Of a DNA stretch of 64,000 nucleotides, positions 11,706 to 21,981 are shown one piece after another. How positions within the stretch are numbered: the stretch's first letter is position 1; every line of letters starts with the position of its first letter. Under the pieces are notes generated by a model. That model was not told the DNA's origin. It did not search any database and saw only the letters and a list, made by a program, of their open reading frames with translations. The position numbers and the translations under genes are program-made. The stretch is from contig CM064874.1 in NCBI GenBank assembly GCA_032719365.1, positions 38,922,716 to 38,986,715 on the forward strand. The letters run 5' to 3'. The DNA is from Prinsepia uniflora (lineage: Eukaryota > Streptophyta > Magnoliopsida > Rosales > Rosaceae).

Positions 11706-13478
11706 TTTAACCTATATATACGGTCATAAATGGATAAGCGAATTGGATTGGTTACGAACATGTGGATGATGTCTGAGTGAGTTGATGTGACCGATTTGGT
11801 AGTCGTGCCATAGCATAGTAGTCGTGCGAGTTCGTTGGCACTGAGCGGGACAGAGAGGTTTCCGAGTGACTCAGTGGGGGATATATCCTTTACCTGGAGA
11901 GGTTACAGGTACCCGTGATCGTTGTGAATTGACGGTACAGATGTTAGGTGCTGGATTTGGATCCCATAAGGATTGGGACGTGCGAATTAGGTTACCGACG
12001 TGAACAGCAAGGGGGAGAAGCCGGAATAAATCACTGGAAGTGTTTAATCTTGAAGGGAAGGATTAACCATTATAGTAATTATCAGAGAATACTCTTAGTC
12101 GGGAAGAAGGGCTTCTAGCTCAGGAAAAGAAACAGTTGGAAGCATACTCATTTCCAACATGGTTGCAACTACTCTTGACTTAGAGGCTGGGAAGGAGACT
12201 TCTCATTTTCTGCCCCTTAGCAGATCGTGCTGGATGACGGAGGATGACATGGGATGAACTTTGATATCATCATCTTCAACTTTCCTCATGTGGATTGATG
12301 AGGAAGGAGACGACAGTGATGTCAAATTGGATTGACTTGGAGATCAGAAGATTCGTGGTGTCACATCCAGTGATGTGACAGGTGAATACCCAGGACAAGA
12401 CAGGTCGAGTAATGTGAGAATGATCAAGATGACGGAAGTGATTGTGACGACCGTGAGGTGTTCAGACCGAGGTCTGGTCGCCATTGGAATGAATTTCCTT
12501 GCTGATTATGCTAAGCTAGGAATAGAAGAGAACTTCTAAGGATCCCTTAGCATAATTGGTGAGATGACAGAGTTTGGAATTGGGAACAAAGGTGAGATGG
12601 GGACGATACGTAGGTATCAATCAGGAAGAGATGAATAGTCGATGCCTCGAGATGGAATTGAGAATAGAGATTGTGTTGGATTGAGGCTGTGATCGGATGT
12701 GTTCCGACATATTGGTATAGTGATCGGATGTCGAATGTTGTGTGCTTGAGCAGAGTTAACAAAGAGGATTCGAATAGTTGGTGAGCCGAGAGCTCAGGGC
12801 CGTGTGGGCCGGTGGAACCTTAGTGCCTGTTTGCGTTTTCTGCTGAGACAAGTATTCGATTGGAGTTTTGTGTACACCCGGAGGGGTGAGACGTCGATTG
12901 GTTATCGACAGGATGAGTAGTACAATGGTTAGGACTCGAGGTGAGTCTAGATAGCAGCGGCGGAGATCGCTGAGTGATGTGAGATACGATACGGCACGAG
13001 GACTCGAGAGCGAGTCTAGATCAGAGTGTGCAGCGGGAGCACAGTGGAACCGAGCGCTACCGATTAGAGACGAGTACTCTCGTGGACTTAGTGACAGTCA
13101 CAGAGGTTGAGTATCACTCCGTGAGAGCAGTGAAGATAGTTGTTGAATCGGATGCTGATTATGACATTAGTTCCAATTATTAGATGAGAAGAACCACCAG
13201 ACTGAAAATTCCACTTGATGGTGACTGGTAGGTTGGAACGTGTTAGGGAGTTATACTACAAGGATCTAAAATCAACTTAGTATAACTGACCGTCAGAATG
13301 GGCAAGAGTTGAGAAGGATCTTCTGTGACAGAGCGTACCGATGAGTACGGCGTAGAGACGGACGTGTACTTGTACACGAGAGAGGCCGTGTGCGGAGACA
13401 CGATTGAATTTTCATAGTTGGTTGTCGAAATCGGGTCAATTTGAATTTCGAGGATGAAATTATTTAAGGGGGGAAGAT
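11706..13478 (+). mobile_element. Non-coding interior of the LARD-like element, right part
   Basis: This is the continuation of 4822-6218 on the other side of the chromovirus insertion. No coding domain is visible on either strand. Its last bases, after AATTTCGAGGATGAAATT, are a polypurine tract (13466-13477, AAGGGGGGAAGA), the usual primer for plus-strand DNA synthesis, followed at once by the 3' LTR. Confidence 0.7.
13466..13477 (+). other. Polypurine tract of the LARD-like element
   Basis: AAGGGGGGAAGA lies directly before the 3' LTR. Nearly the same tract precedes LTRs at 59832 and, in reverse, at 54865, although these belong to different families. Confidence 0.85.
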
Positions 13479-16400
13479 TCTAACGACCCGTCCCGAATTA
13501 GCGGGATTAATTAAGGATTAATGGCGGATTAGCGAGACTAATCTGGGATTAGACGAGGATTATCGGACGTTCAAGGCGAAATGACGATTTTGCCCCTAGA
13601 ATGGGTAAAGCGTTGACTTTTCGTTTGGACTACCAAATGGACATTGGCCAATGACTGTGACGTAGTTCGGGACGTCATGAGTTCATAGACACGTGGCACG
13701 TTCGATTCCGACATCCGTGGAAGAAGTTGTGACGATTGGAAGATCGGGGACATTTTGGTAATTTGGGTGAATAGGGGCCAATAGTTGACTTTTGACCCAA
13801 GAGGTCAGATGGCCGAGGGTCGAGGACCATTAAGTAGGTAAGGATGATACGAATCCGCAAACAGGCGGCACGTCAAATTCGGACGTTCGACGGAAAGGTT
13901 AAGATTCACGGAAGTTCGAGGGAACTATTGCGCGTTTTACGAGACGACTTAAGTTTTGTCTTTTGTGTGGGGCCCATATATTTTGGCAGGCCCAATGGAT
14001 CAGTGACAAGTGTCACCCATCCAATGCCCACCTTCCCACATACATGCATCGATCATTCACTTGTTCCATTCATCCAAACCAACCCAAAACTGATTACCCG
14101 AGCAACCTTCACCCCAAAACCAAACCCTTAACCCGTTGATCATGACTGGGAGGCCAGAGAGTGTAGTGAGGACCAGTTGGCGGTGGTGGCTGGCCAAGGG
14201 AGCGCCGCCGTGGACGGTGGAGGCCAACCCATGCACAAGGTAATCAGTTTGCCCGATTTTCTCCCTTTTTCATTTTGAACGTTTTGGACCGTTTTTAATG
14301 ATTTGAATGGGTTTATTGGGTTACTAGAATTGTGTTAGGATGATTTTGAAGGAGATTGGAGATTGAGGAACCCTGGGGAAGGTTTGGAAAACTTTGAACC
14401 GTGGAGGAGGAATTGAACCGGTGGGTTTAAGTAGGTTTTAGAGGATTTGGTTGACAGGTTTAGGTTCCTAGGACCAAAATAGGAAGAATAGGATCGAAAA
14501 GGAAAAGATTGCACGAAAATTGAAGAGGGGAGGGCCTTGGACCGGTCACGCCGGTCCAGGAAGACCGGATTTACAGAAAAAAACCGGGCTGGCCGATTCG
14601 GACCGGCCTGGCCCAAGGTTGAAGAAGGATGAACAGTGATCGCGGGAGGCCCACGCGCAGTGCAATCCCAGGGAGCGTGTGGAAGAATTAGAGGGTGGTT
14701 CCAACATGTCAAATCATCTATTCGATGTAAAGAACATTTTGGGACTGGTTTCGAGTCGATCGGACATCGTCTCGATATAGTTCGGGTTGTCCGAAGATTG
14801 CGGTGCGAGTTTAAAAATAGTTAAAAATCCCAAAAAATTAGGGGGCTTTAGTGAGGGGTTAATTAAGTAGTTAGTAACCCTCTAACGTGATTTGGACAGG
14901 TTTGGAAGTCCCGGAGACGACAATTGACCCGGGAGAGCCGTATTGCACGCGTATCGAGGCGGCAGCGCGGACGGTCTGTGAGTGGACTTTCATTTTGAAA
15001 TCGATGCATGTATAAATATTCTATATATGTTTTAATATGTGTTTTGGGATGCCTTGAGTGCATTTGGTGTGTGTGTTTACGTATGGGCACGTACTTCGAG
15101 GTTTCGGTTTTATACGTGCTTATACAAGCTTACGCTTTCAGTTTTCATGAAATGGTTTTGAAAAGGTAAAACTGGGCATGAGATCCAATTGGATTTAGTT
15201 TTGACTCGGGCATGAGTCCCTATTGACGACCCATAGGTCTGAGTTGTGGTCGCGATAGGTGCTGTGTGCACGGCGACGGACAACGTGATGCTCGCCTCCA
15301 TATTAGGATGCGTTCCTTCCAGAGAGGTCACGATGCACGTCCCGTTGTTGAGCAGCCACTGGAGGCTCGACTTTGGAGTTCTGACGGTTTAGAGGATCGA
15401 TCGGCGACGTGTGCACCATAGTCTCAAGATGGTCGTGGCAGTGATGTGTTCACGGCGACATACCAGGATTGAGAGCGGTTCTAGATTGATGGTTGCACGC
15501 ATCGCTATGATCGGAATCGTGACTGACCCTGAGATATCGGGCTCAGTGCCCCATTGATTTACGAGTTCGGGCTCGATGCCCAGTTATTGCGAAATCGGCC
15601 TAGAGGCCCTATTGAGTCTTTTGTTCGGGCGGAAGGCCCAGTTGATGTGTGTTACCGGGCATGAGTCCCATTTTTATGGTTTTATTATACTGGTATGTAT
15701 ATACCCTCCTTTTGAGATTATTGATTGGTCTCCTCCAGTCGTCGACCTGGAGAGTCACGATCCACAGACCAGAGTGGGTATCCCCATAGGGATCCCGTTC
15801 CAGGAGTGAGTGTTATGATGTGGTCCCGGACCAGATTCCGGAGAGATGATCGGACTAGGTTTGAAGATAGAGCCTCCCAAATGGAAAAATCCTGGGAGAA
15901 GACTCGGAGTGAGACCCCGAGTAGTATGCATACTATATATATAGAGACATCGTGACTATATCGGGCATGTGTTCCCTAGGGGCTATGTGCCCCGAGTTGG
16001 CATCTTCTCCGGAAGTGCCTAGGATGGGTTATATATGTATATATGTATATGTGGATGAGTTTTCACTGAGATGGCGTTGGGCTGAGACCCTCGCGTATTG
16101 GTTTTGGGCTGAGACCCTTATGAGATGGTTTTGGGACGAGTTCCCACGTGTTTTGGTTTGGGCGGAGGTCCCATGTAATGATTGAAGGATTTAGGGCCAA
16201 GGCCCAAATGGTTTGATGGTTCATGACAGTTTATGGGAACCGGGCATGAACCCTAGAAATGGTTTTCGAATGCATGCATATGTTTTTAATGAAGGGCATA
16301 AAGGTCGTTTATGAAATGTTTTTATAAAATAATTGTTTTGTCGACTCACAGCTTTTGTGTTTTGAATGCCCTTCAGGTTGATCGCGGATGCGGCTATAGT

Positions 16401-16554
16401 AGAGAAGAGACATCGCATTCCTCCTTCGGATCCTGGCATACTCTGATAGCCCGGTTGGGCAAAGGACGGAAATATCCCTGGTCTGACACTACATGTCAGA
16501 CGGGAGCAGGCACGTCCCACGCTAATCCCGAGGGATTTGGGACGGGTCCTGTCA
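13479..16554 (+). repeat. 3' LTR of the LARD-like element, full length
   Basis: It runs from TCTAACGACCCG (13479, a one-base change from TGTAACG) to GACGGGTCCTGTCA (16554), 3076 bp, and is followed by the duplicated ATCCT. Landmarks: paired TGACGT boxes near 13655-13680, GTGACAAGTGTCAC near 14001, GC-rich block near 14630-14665, GTGAGTGGAC at 14978-14987, hairpin array 15165-16255, TGCATGCA near 16271, GTCGACTCAC at 16340-16349, and GTCAGACGGGAGCAGG near 16496. Confidence 0.9.
15165..16255 (+). repeat. Array of short GGGN...NCCC hairpins in the LARD 3' LTR
   Basis: At least a dozen short inverted repeats occur one after another: GGGCTCAGTGCCC, GGGCTCGATGCCC, GGCCTAGAGGCC, GGGCGGAAGGCCC, GGGACGAGTTCCC, GGGCCAAGGCCC and several GGGCATGAGTCCC. 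Loops are 2-7 nt. The 5' copy of this LTR has lost the region. Confidence 0.7.
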
Positions 16555-19500
16555 ATCCTATTGGCTCTTCTACCCTTTTCTTTTTTATATCTCCATTTCT
16601 CTTTAACTAATGTCCTTCATTTCCCCAATACCTCTCATTCTCTCATTTTTGTTAATAAATTTTTCTATGGTAATCACTGTTATTTTACCTTCTTACATGA
16701 TTCTTTTTAATCCAGGATCTCGCAAGATCCAGTTTTAGAGTACGAATAATAATGGTCTATATTTCATTTCTGGTTCATCTAATAAACATATTTATGCTTG
16801 TGTTACCCTTCATCGTGTTCGCATTGATGAGAATGTCTAGCACTCATACCTTGGTCATCCTTTTTTTTTTAACTTTGCAGTCTTTGTTTTCCCAAAAGCT
16901 TCTGACTATTACTAGGATTCCAGCCTCTCATCCGTTTGTTTGTCACTCTTTCCCTCTAGGTAAGAGGTGCCAAGTTATCTGTTATGTCTTCCGACGTTAT
17001 TAGTATTTTTCCCCTTTAACTTATTCACACTTATGTGTGGAGTTTTTTTTAATATTTCTATTTCTGGTTTCAAATATTATGTTTTGTTTCTTGATGACTT
17101 TTCTCGTTATACTTGGATCTATCCTATGCGCTTAAAGTCTGAAGTTTATTCTCATTTTGTTCAATTTAAATCAATGGTTGAAAATCTGTTCTCGTTACAT
17201 ATTAAATATCTCTAATCTGATGGGGTGCGGAATACACTAGCACTTTATTTTAAACTTTTTGTCTTTCAATGGCATTGTTCACCATTTTTTCGTGTTCCCA
17301 TCATCCCGAGCAAAACAGTTTTGCTGAATGTAAGCATTGTCATATTGTTGACACTGGCTTTACTTTCCTTGCTCACGCCTCTATGTCATTGGCCTATTGG
17401 GCCGAAGCCCTGCACACTACAGTTTATTTTATTACTCAACTTCATTTCCGCGTATTGGGCTCTCTTTCTCCCTATCCAAAATTATTTATTTGTTCACCCC
17501 AATATGATTTTTTTTTTTTTACTTTTTTGGGTGTGCTTGCTTTTTGTATTTATGTCCAGATAATACCAATAACCTGCAATTATGTTCCATTAAATGTGTC
17601 TTTTTGGGTTATTCATTGAATCAGGGTTATCGTTGCTTAGATATTTCCTCTCAACGAGTTTTCTTATCTCGTCATATTATTTTCAATGAATCTTCTTTTC
17701 CCTTCGAGATCAGGATGGCTAAATCCCCGAGATTGTCTTTACCATCTTCTACCCTCATCTTCACCATTGGGCCTCTTAATTTGCCTATTCCCCAACCACT
17801 CTCTATTTTTTCCCAAGCCCAACCTTTCGTGACCCATTATGACCAGACCAACTCACCTTCCCTTGTAAGCCCTGGACACTCTCCATTAATCCTCTAGCCA
17901 TGCCTTCATTTTTCTACATCCGCAACTTCCTATGCGCCTTCTACCTGTGTTTATCAACTTCACCATAAATTGGACTACATCGCACCCACCACATCTCCCG
18001 TTCTTGTCTCCTAGCGACGCCCAGAATCAGCCACCTCCCTACCTACCCTAGTCGGGTATGGCCAGCTGCTTATGCCGCCTTTCTCATCATAGACCACATA
18101 TCTGGCATTGGTATATGGGTATCCTATGCTCATTCTTGCTAAGAGTAAACTTCTCAAACCCAACCCTTACCTTGCTAATGCTGCTTTGCTTTTAACTCAT
18201 GATCTTGTTGAGCCTACTTTTTTTATTCAAGAAAATTCATCCGAGCACTAGCAATGTACTATGGATGATGAGTTTAACACCCTTCAAGGGGCCGGCACAC
18301 GGTATGTTGTTCCTCATACCCATGTATTGCTAATAAAAGGGTGTATTGCATTAAATGGAACTCCAATGGTTCCATTCAACGGTATAAGGCCCGCCTTGTC
18401 ACCAATGATTTTCATTAGCAACTGGGTCTTGATTTCAATGAAACATCCAGCCTCATGATGAACCACTCAACCATTTGTCTCATATTGGTCCTCTCAATTC
18501 AATTTCGACGGCCGGCCTGCCAGCTTGATTTTCAGAACGCCTTTCTAAATGGCTTTCTCAATAAGGAGGTTTATATACGCCAACTAGTTCCCTTGACATC
18601 TAGTTCTGTGACCATGTGTGTTGTCTTTGGCGTTCCTTATATGGCCTTAACTAAGCTCCTCGTGTCTGGTTCCGCTATTTCTCTTCTCACGTTCAAGATT
18701 TGGGTTTTACTTCCTCCAAGACTGATTACTCTATGTTCACCTACTTTCACAGTGTTATTCACATGTATCTCTTGATCTACGTTGATGATATCCTGATTAT
18801 TGGTAATGACTCTGCTCATGTTAGTGCTCTTATTCAAATTTGGGTCACTTTTTTTCTATGAAAGATCTCGGCCCTGTACACTACTTGTTGGGCATGGAAG
18901 TTCAGTCTACCTTTTCTAGTCTCTCTCTCACTCACATGTGTCGGGACATCGCCTTCGTCGTCAATCAAGTCTACCAGTTCATGTATCGCCGCATTGTTAC
19001 TCACTTGATTGTTGTCAAACATATCCTTCATTATCTTAAGGGTACCCATGCTCTTGGCTTGGTCTACTGTTCGGGTTCCCTCTCCCTGCATGCCTATTCT
19101 AATGTTGATTATGTCGGTGATCCTGATGATCATTGTTCCAAAAGTGGTTACTGTCTCTATCTTAGCTCAAATATGGTCGCCTAGAGCACCAAGAAACAGG
19201 GTAGTATCTCCTGATCTAACACTTAGGCAGAGTATCGTCAACTTGCCTTCACTACTGCCGCCATCTCCTAGTTTTAGGCCTTATTCTGTGATCTTCGACT
19301 TCCTTTGTCTTGTCTTCAGTTTTTTTTTTAACAACATCAATTCCATCTCATTGGCGTCCAATCCTGTTTTTCACACTCGTACTTTCCATGTTAAAGTTGA
19401 CTATCAGTATGTTCATGGGAAGGTTGTTCGTGAAAGGCTGATGGTATCTTACGTTTCTACCTTTGATAGATTGTTGACATTTTCACCAAAGGCTTATCTA

Positions 19501-19566
19501 TCTCCGAGTTTGTTATCTACTCTCCAAGCTACATGTTCTTGACCGCCCTATCAACTTACAGGGGTA
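16555..19566 (+). pseudogene. Ty1/copia Pol remnant: protease end, integrase, RT, RNase H
   Basis: It continues the copia element from 3195. Order on the plus strand: protease end (IGSSTL), the GAG-pre-integrase zone near 16755, integrase with YYVLFLDDFSRYTWIYPM near 17080 and FSCSHHPEQNSFAE near 17290, RT with LDFQNAFLNGFLNKEVYI near 18520 and YVDDILIIGND near 18780, then RNase H with HAYSNVDYVGDPDD near 19090 and the C-terminal VDYQYVHGKVV near 19400. Domain order integrase before RT identifies copia. Many frameshifts and stops separate the pieces. A purine tract (CAGGGGTATG) precedes the LTR at 19567. Confidence 0.88.
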
Positions 19567-19755
19567 TGTTAGATAATCTACATCTTTCTACTATGATATC
19601 CCATCTTTTTTTAGGTTTTTTACGATTTATTCCTTAATTTTATTAATTTTTTGTTTTATAATTTTTTTCTACTCTTTTTTATATTTCCTGTTTCTTAGTT
19701 TTTTTTTATCAATGTCTTTTGTATTTTTACTTTTTGTACGTTTTTTATTATAATC
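19567..19755 (+). repeat. Copia 3' LTR remnant
   Basis: TGTTAGATAATC starts directly after the copia polypurine tract. The rest is T-rich and blends into the next LTR near 19755, so its end is uncertain. No copia 5' LTR is present in the window. Confidence 0.55.
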
Positions 19756-21724
19756 GATAATAGAACCCTTTCCGAAATCACTTCGATAATCGTAAAAAGG
19801 CATGCTCCTGTCTGACAACAAGGAAAAAATTCCAAATGTAACGACTCGGAATTTCATAGGAGAATGGATTTGGAAAACAATTGGTAAAAAGACGATTTTA
19901 TCATTGGAAGAGGTCAAAATTTTGACTTTTTGTTTGTTACATCTTTTGAGAATTCCGGGAAGGACGTTACGAAGGTCTCAAAATCCTGAGTTCGTAGACA
20001 TGTGGTATGCCAAAATCGAAGATCGGTTGAAGAAGTTAAGGGTCAAAACGGGTGAAAGGAAAAATGGTAATTTTGCTACTAAGGGAATTTTGGTCATTTC
20101 CATTGAGAACCGGTTAAATCCTACCATGTGTCAAGTCTATAGAGTTCTGATATTTTTACCCCATACACTGACTCATTCTTCTACAAATTTGGTGTGGGTT
20201 GTCTTGAGTCATATTTCGGTGGGCTTAGGCCAAAGGCCGTGAAAGGCCATGGACGAACGCACAGCGTGAGAGAGATGGTGAAACTAGAGAGGGAGAGAAA
20301 GCTGGGGTGGAAGGAAAGTAAAGAAGAAGCAAGAGAGTCAAGGGGAAATCATGGAAGAACAGTGAGTGGAGGAAGGGGGTTGGTTTCGGCCATGGACCCG
20401 AAGGTACTATTTTTGGATTCTTAGTCGTGTTTGGTTTTTAGGACCTGAAAACTTGTTGTTGCGCATCCTATAATCATTTAGCGGACTTTACGATTAGGAA
20501 GGGTTAAAAAAATGTTTTGAACGCAAGGAAGCTGCTGGACTGCTCTTGGGTGCCATGGTCAAGAGGTTGGAGCTCGACCTGCAATATGGAGGTAAGGTTT
20601 TTCATTTCTAAGCCTATAGATCTTCTTCTAGAGGTTGTTAGAATCATTTGGACATTTGGATCATGAAAAATGATTGAGAAACGGTTGAATTTGAATCCGG
20701 TCATGCGAGCAGGTCATCCGACCTATTTTACAGAGAAATGGGTCGCGAACCAAGTTTGCTGATGGATGAATAGTGAGTGTGTGGCTCCCACGCACAGTGA
20801 GAGTTACTGGGCGTGTGGGGGCGCATGACGCTCCTTTTTGACACATGTTCAACATGAAATTTTATGTAATCGACGATACGAATCCAACGGTACAATTTTC
20901 GAGGCGATCGGATATCGTCTCGGGGCAGTTTTGATTGTCCGAATGTTTATGCGTTATTTAATTAGTTTAAACATCCCAAAAAATTATGGGATTCACATGT
21001 GAGTTAATAAGGATGGTTAGTGATCCTTCAAGGTGATATTTGGCAGGAATGGATGTCTTGGGTTTACGGAAAAAGGGTGTAGTTCGGTTCGATCGCGTAA
21101 AAAGTACGTGTAAGTGGACTTTTGTTTTCCTTAAACCCTATGCATGCATTTTTATATGAATTTGTGCGATTTATTATGAGAATTGTTTGATGGTTAGATA
21201 CATACGATTTATATGGATTTTCGGAATTTTATGAACATTTAAGAAATATGTTAATAACATGTTTTATGAGGAAATTAGGTTGATTGTATTCCGGATTATT
21301 TGTGAGTTTTGGGAAATGGTTTTATACTCGATGTGGCATGCTTATATGATTTTGATGATAACTGGAGGAATTGGAATTTTAATATGATTTTCAGTAACTT
21401 TATATTTAAATACTATTTATTTCGCATTTTACGAGGTTTTTCATAAATTCTATTTTCGAATTCCGATTTGACTATGGTTTCAAATTAAATATGATTTATG
21501 ACGTGGGATTTGAGATATTGACCATTTGGTGATTTTTATATGATTTTGGATGGGTTTCCGAATATGTATTTTGATGGCGCGTTTTATGGAATTTTGATTA
21601 GTTATGTTTTGGGCTTAGGCCCGGGATGTTGGGTTATGGTTTTGAATTGTGATGTTGGTATGGATATGTGGTTCCTCGATATTCGTGTTGTGAGATGTTG
21701 TGATGATTGTCATGATGTGTGATG

Positions 21725-21965
21725 TGATGAGGATAACCCTCCTCGAGATGCCGATTGGTTGGACGGTCTTGAACGTCTAGGTAATGCTCCATAATTCCCG
21801 AGACTAATGTCTCAAACGTCGAGCTTAGGACTTCGTTAGTTTCTAAGACTAGGACTGTGACTGAGACATCGAGTCTGGGACTCCGTTAGTTCCAGAGCCG
21901 GTCCACACTCGGACGTCGAGTCTGGGACTCTATTAGTTCCAGAGTGATATTAGCCTACCGGTAGT
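21725..21965 (+). repeat. Hairpin array of LTR Z
   Basis: Two units near 21865-21960 pair TCTGGGACT with AGTTCCAGA (one G-T) around loops CCGTT and CTATT. An upstream unit near 21826-21850 has CTTAG paired with CTAAG around a similar core. The array was cut by insertion of LTR Y at 21982. Confidence 0.65.
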
Positions 21966-21981
21966 GCACATTGACATGATA

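Larger units (their letters stand above)
3196..16554 (+). mobile_element. Non-coding (LARD-like) gypsy-type retrotransposon, nested in copia
   Basis: Two related direct LTRs (3196-4809 and 13479-16554) bracket a plus-strand interior with a tRNA-Met-type primer binding site just after the first LTR and a polypurine tract just before the second. ATCCT is duplicated on both sides. Without the foreign insertion at about 6219-11705 the interior is only some 3.2 kb, and no Gag, protease, RT or integrase motif is visible in it on the plus strand. This fits a large retrotransposon derivative that depends on enzymes of another element. The family name is my inference. Confidence 0.85.
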
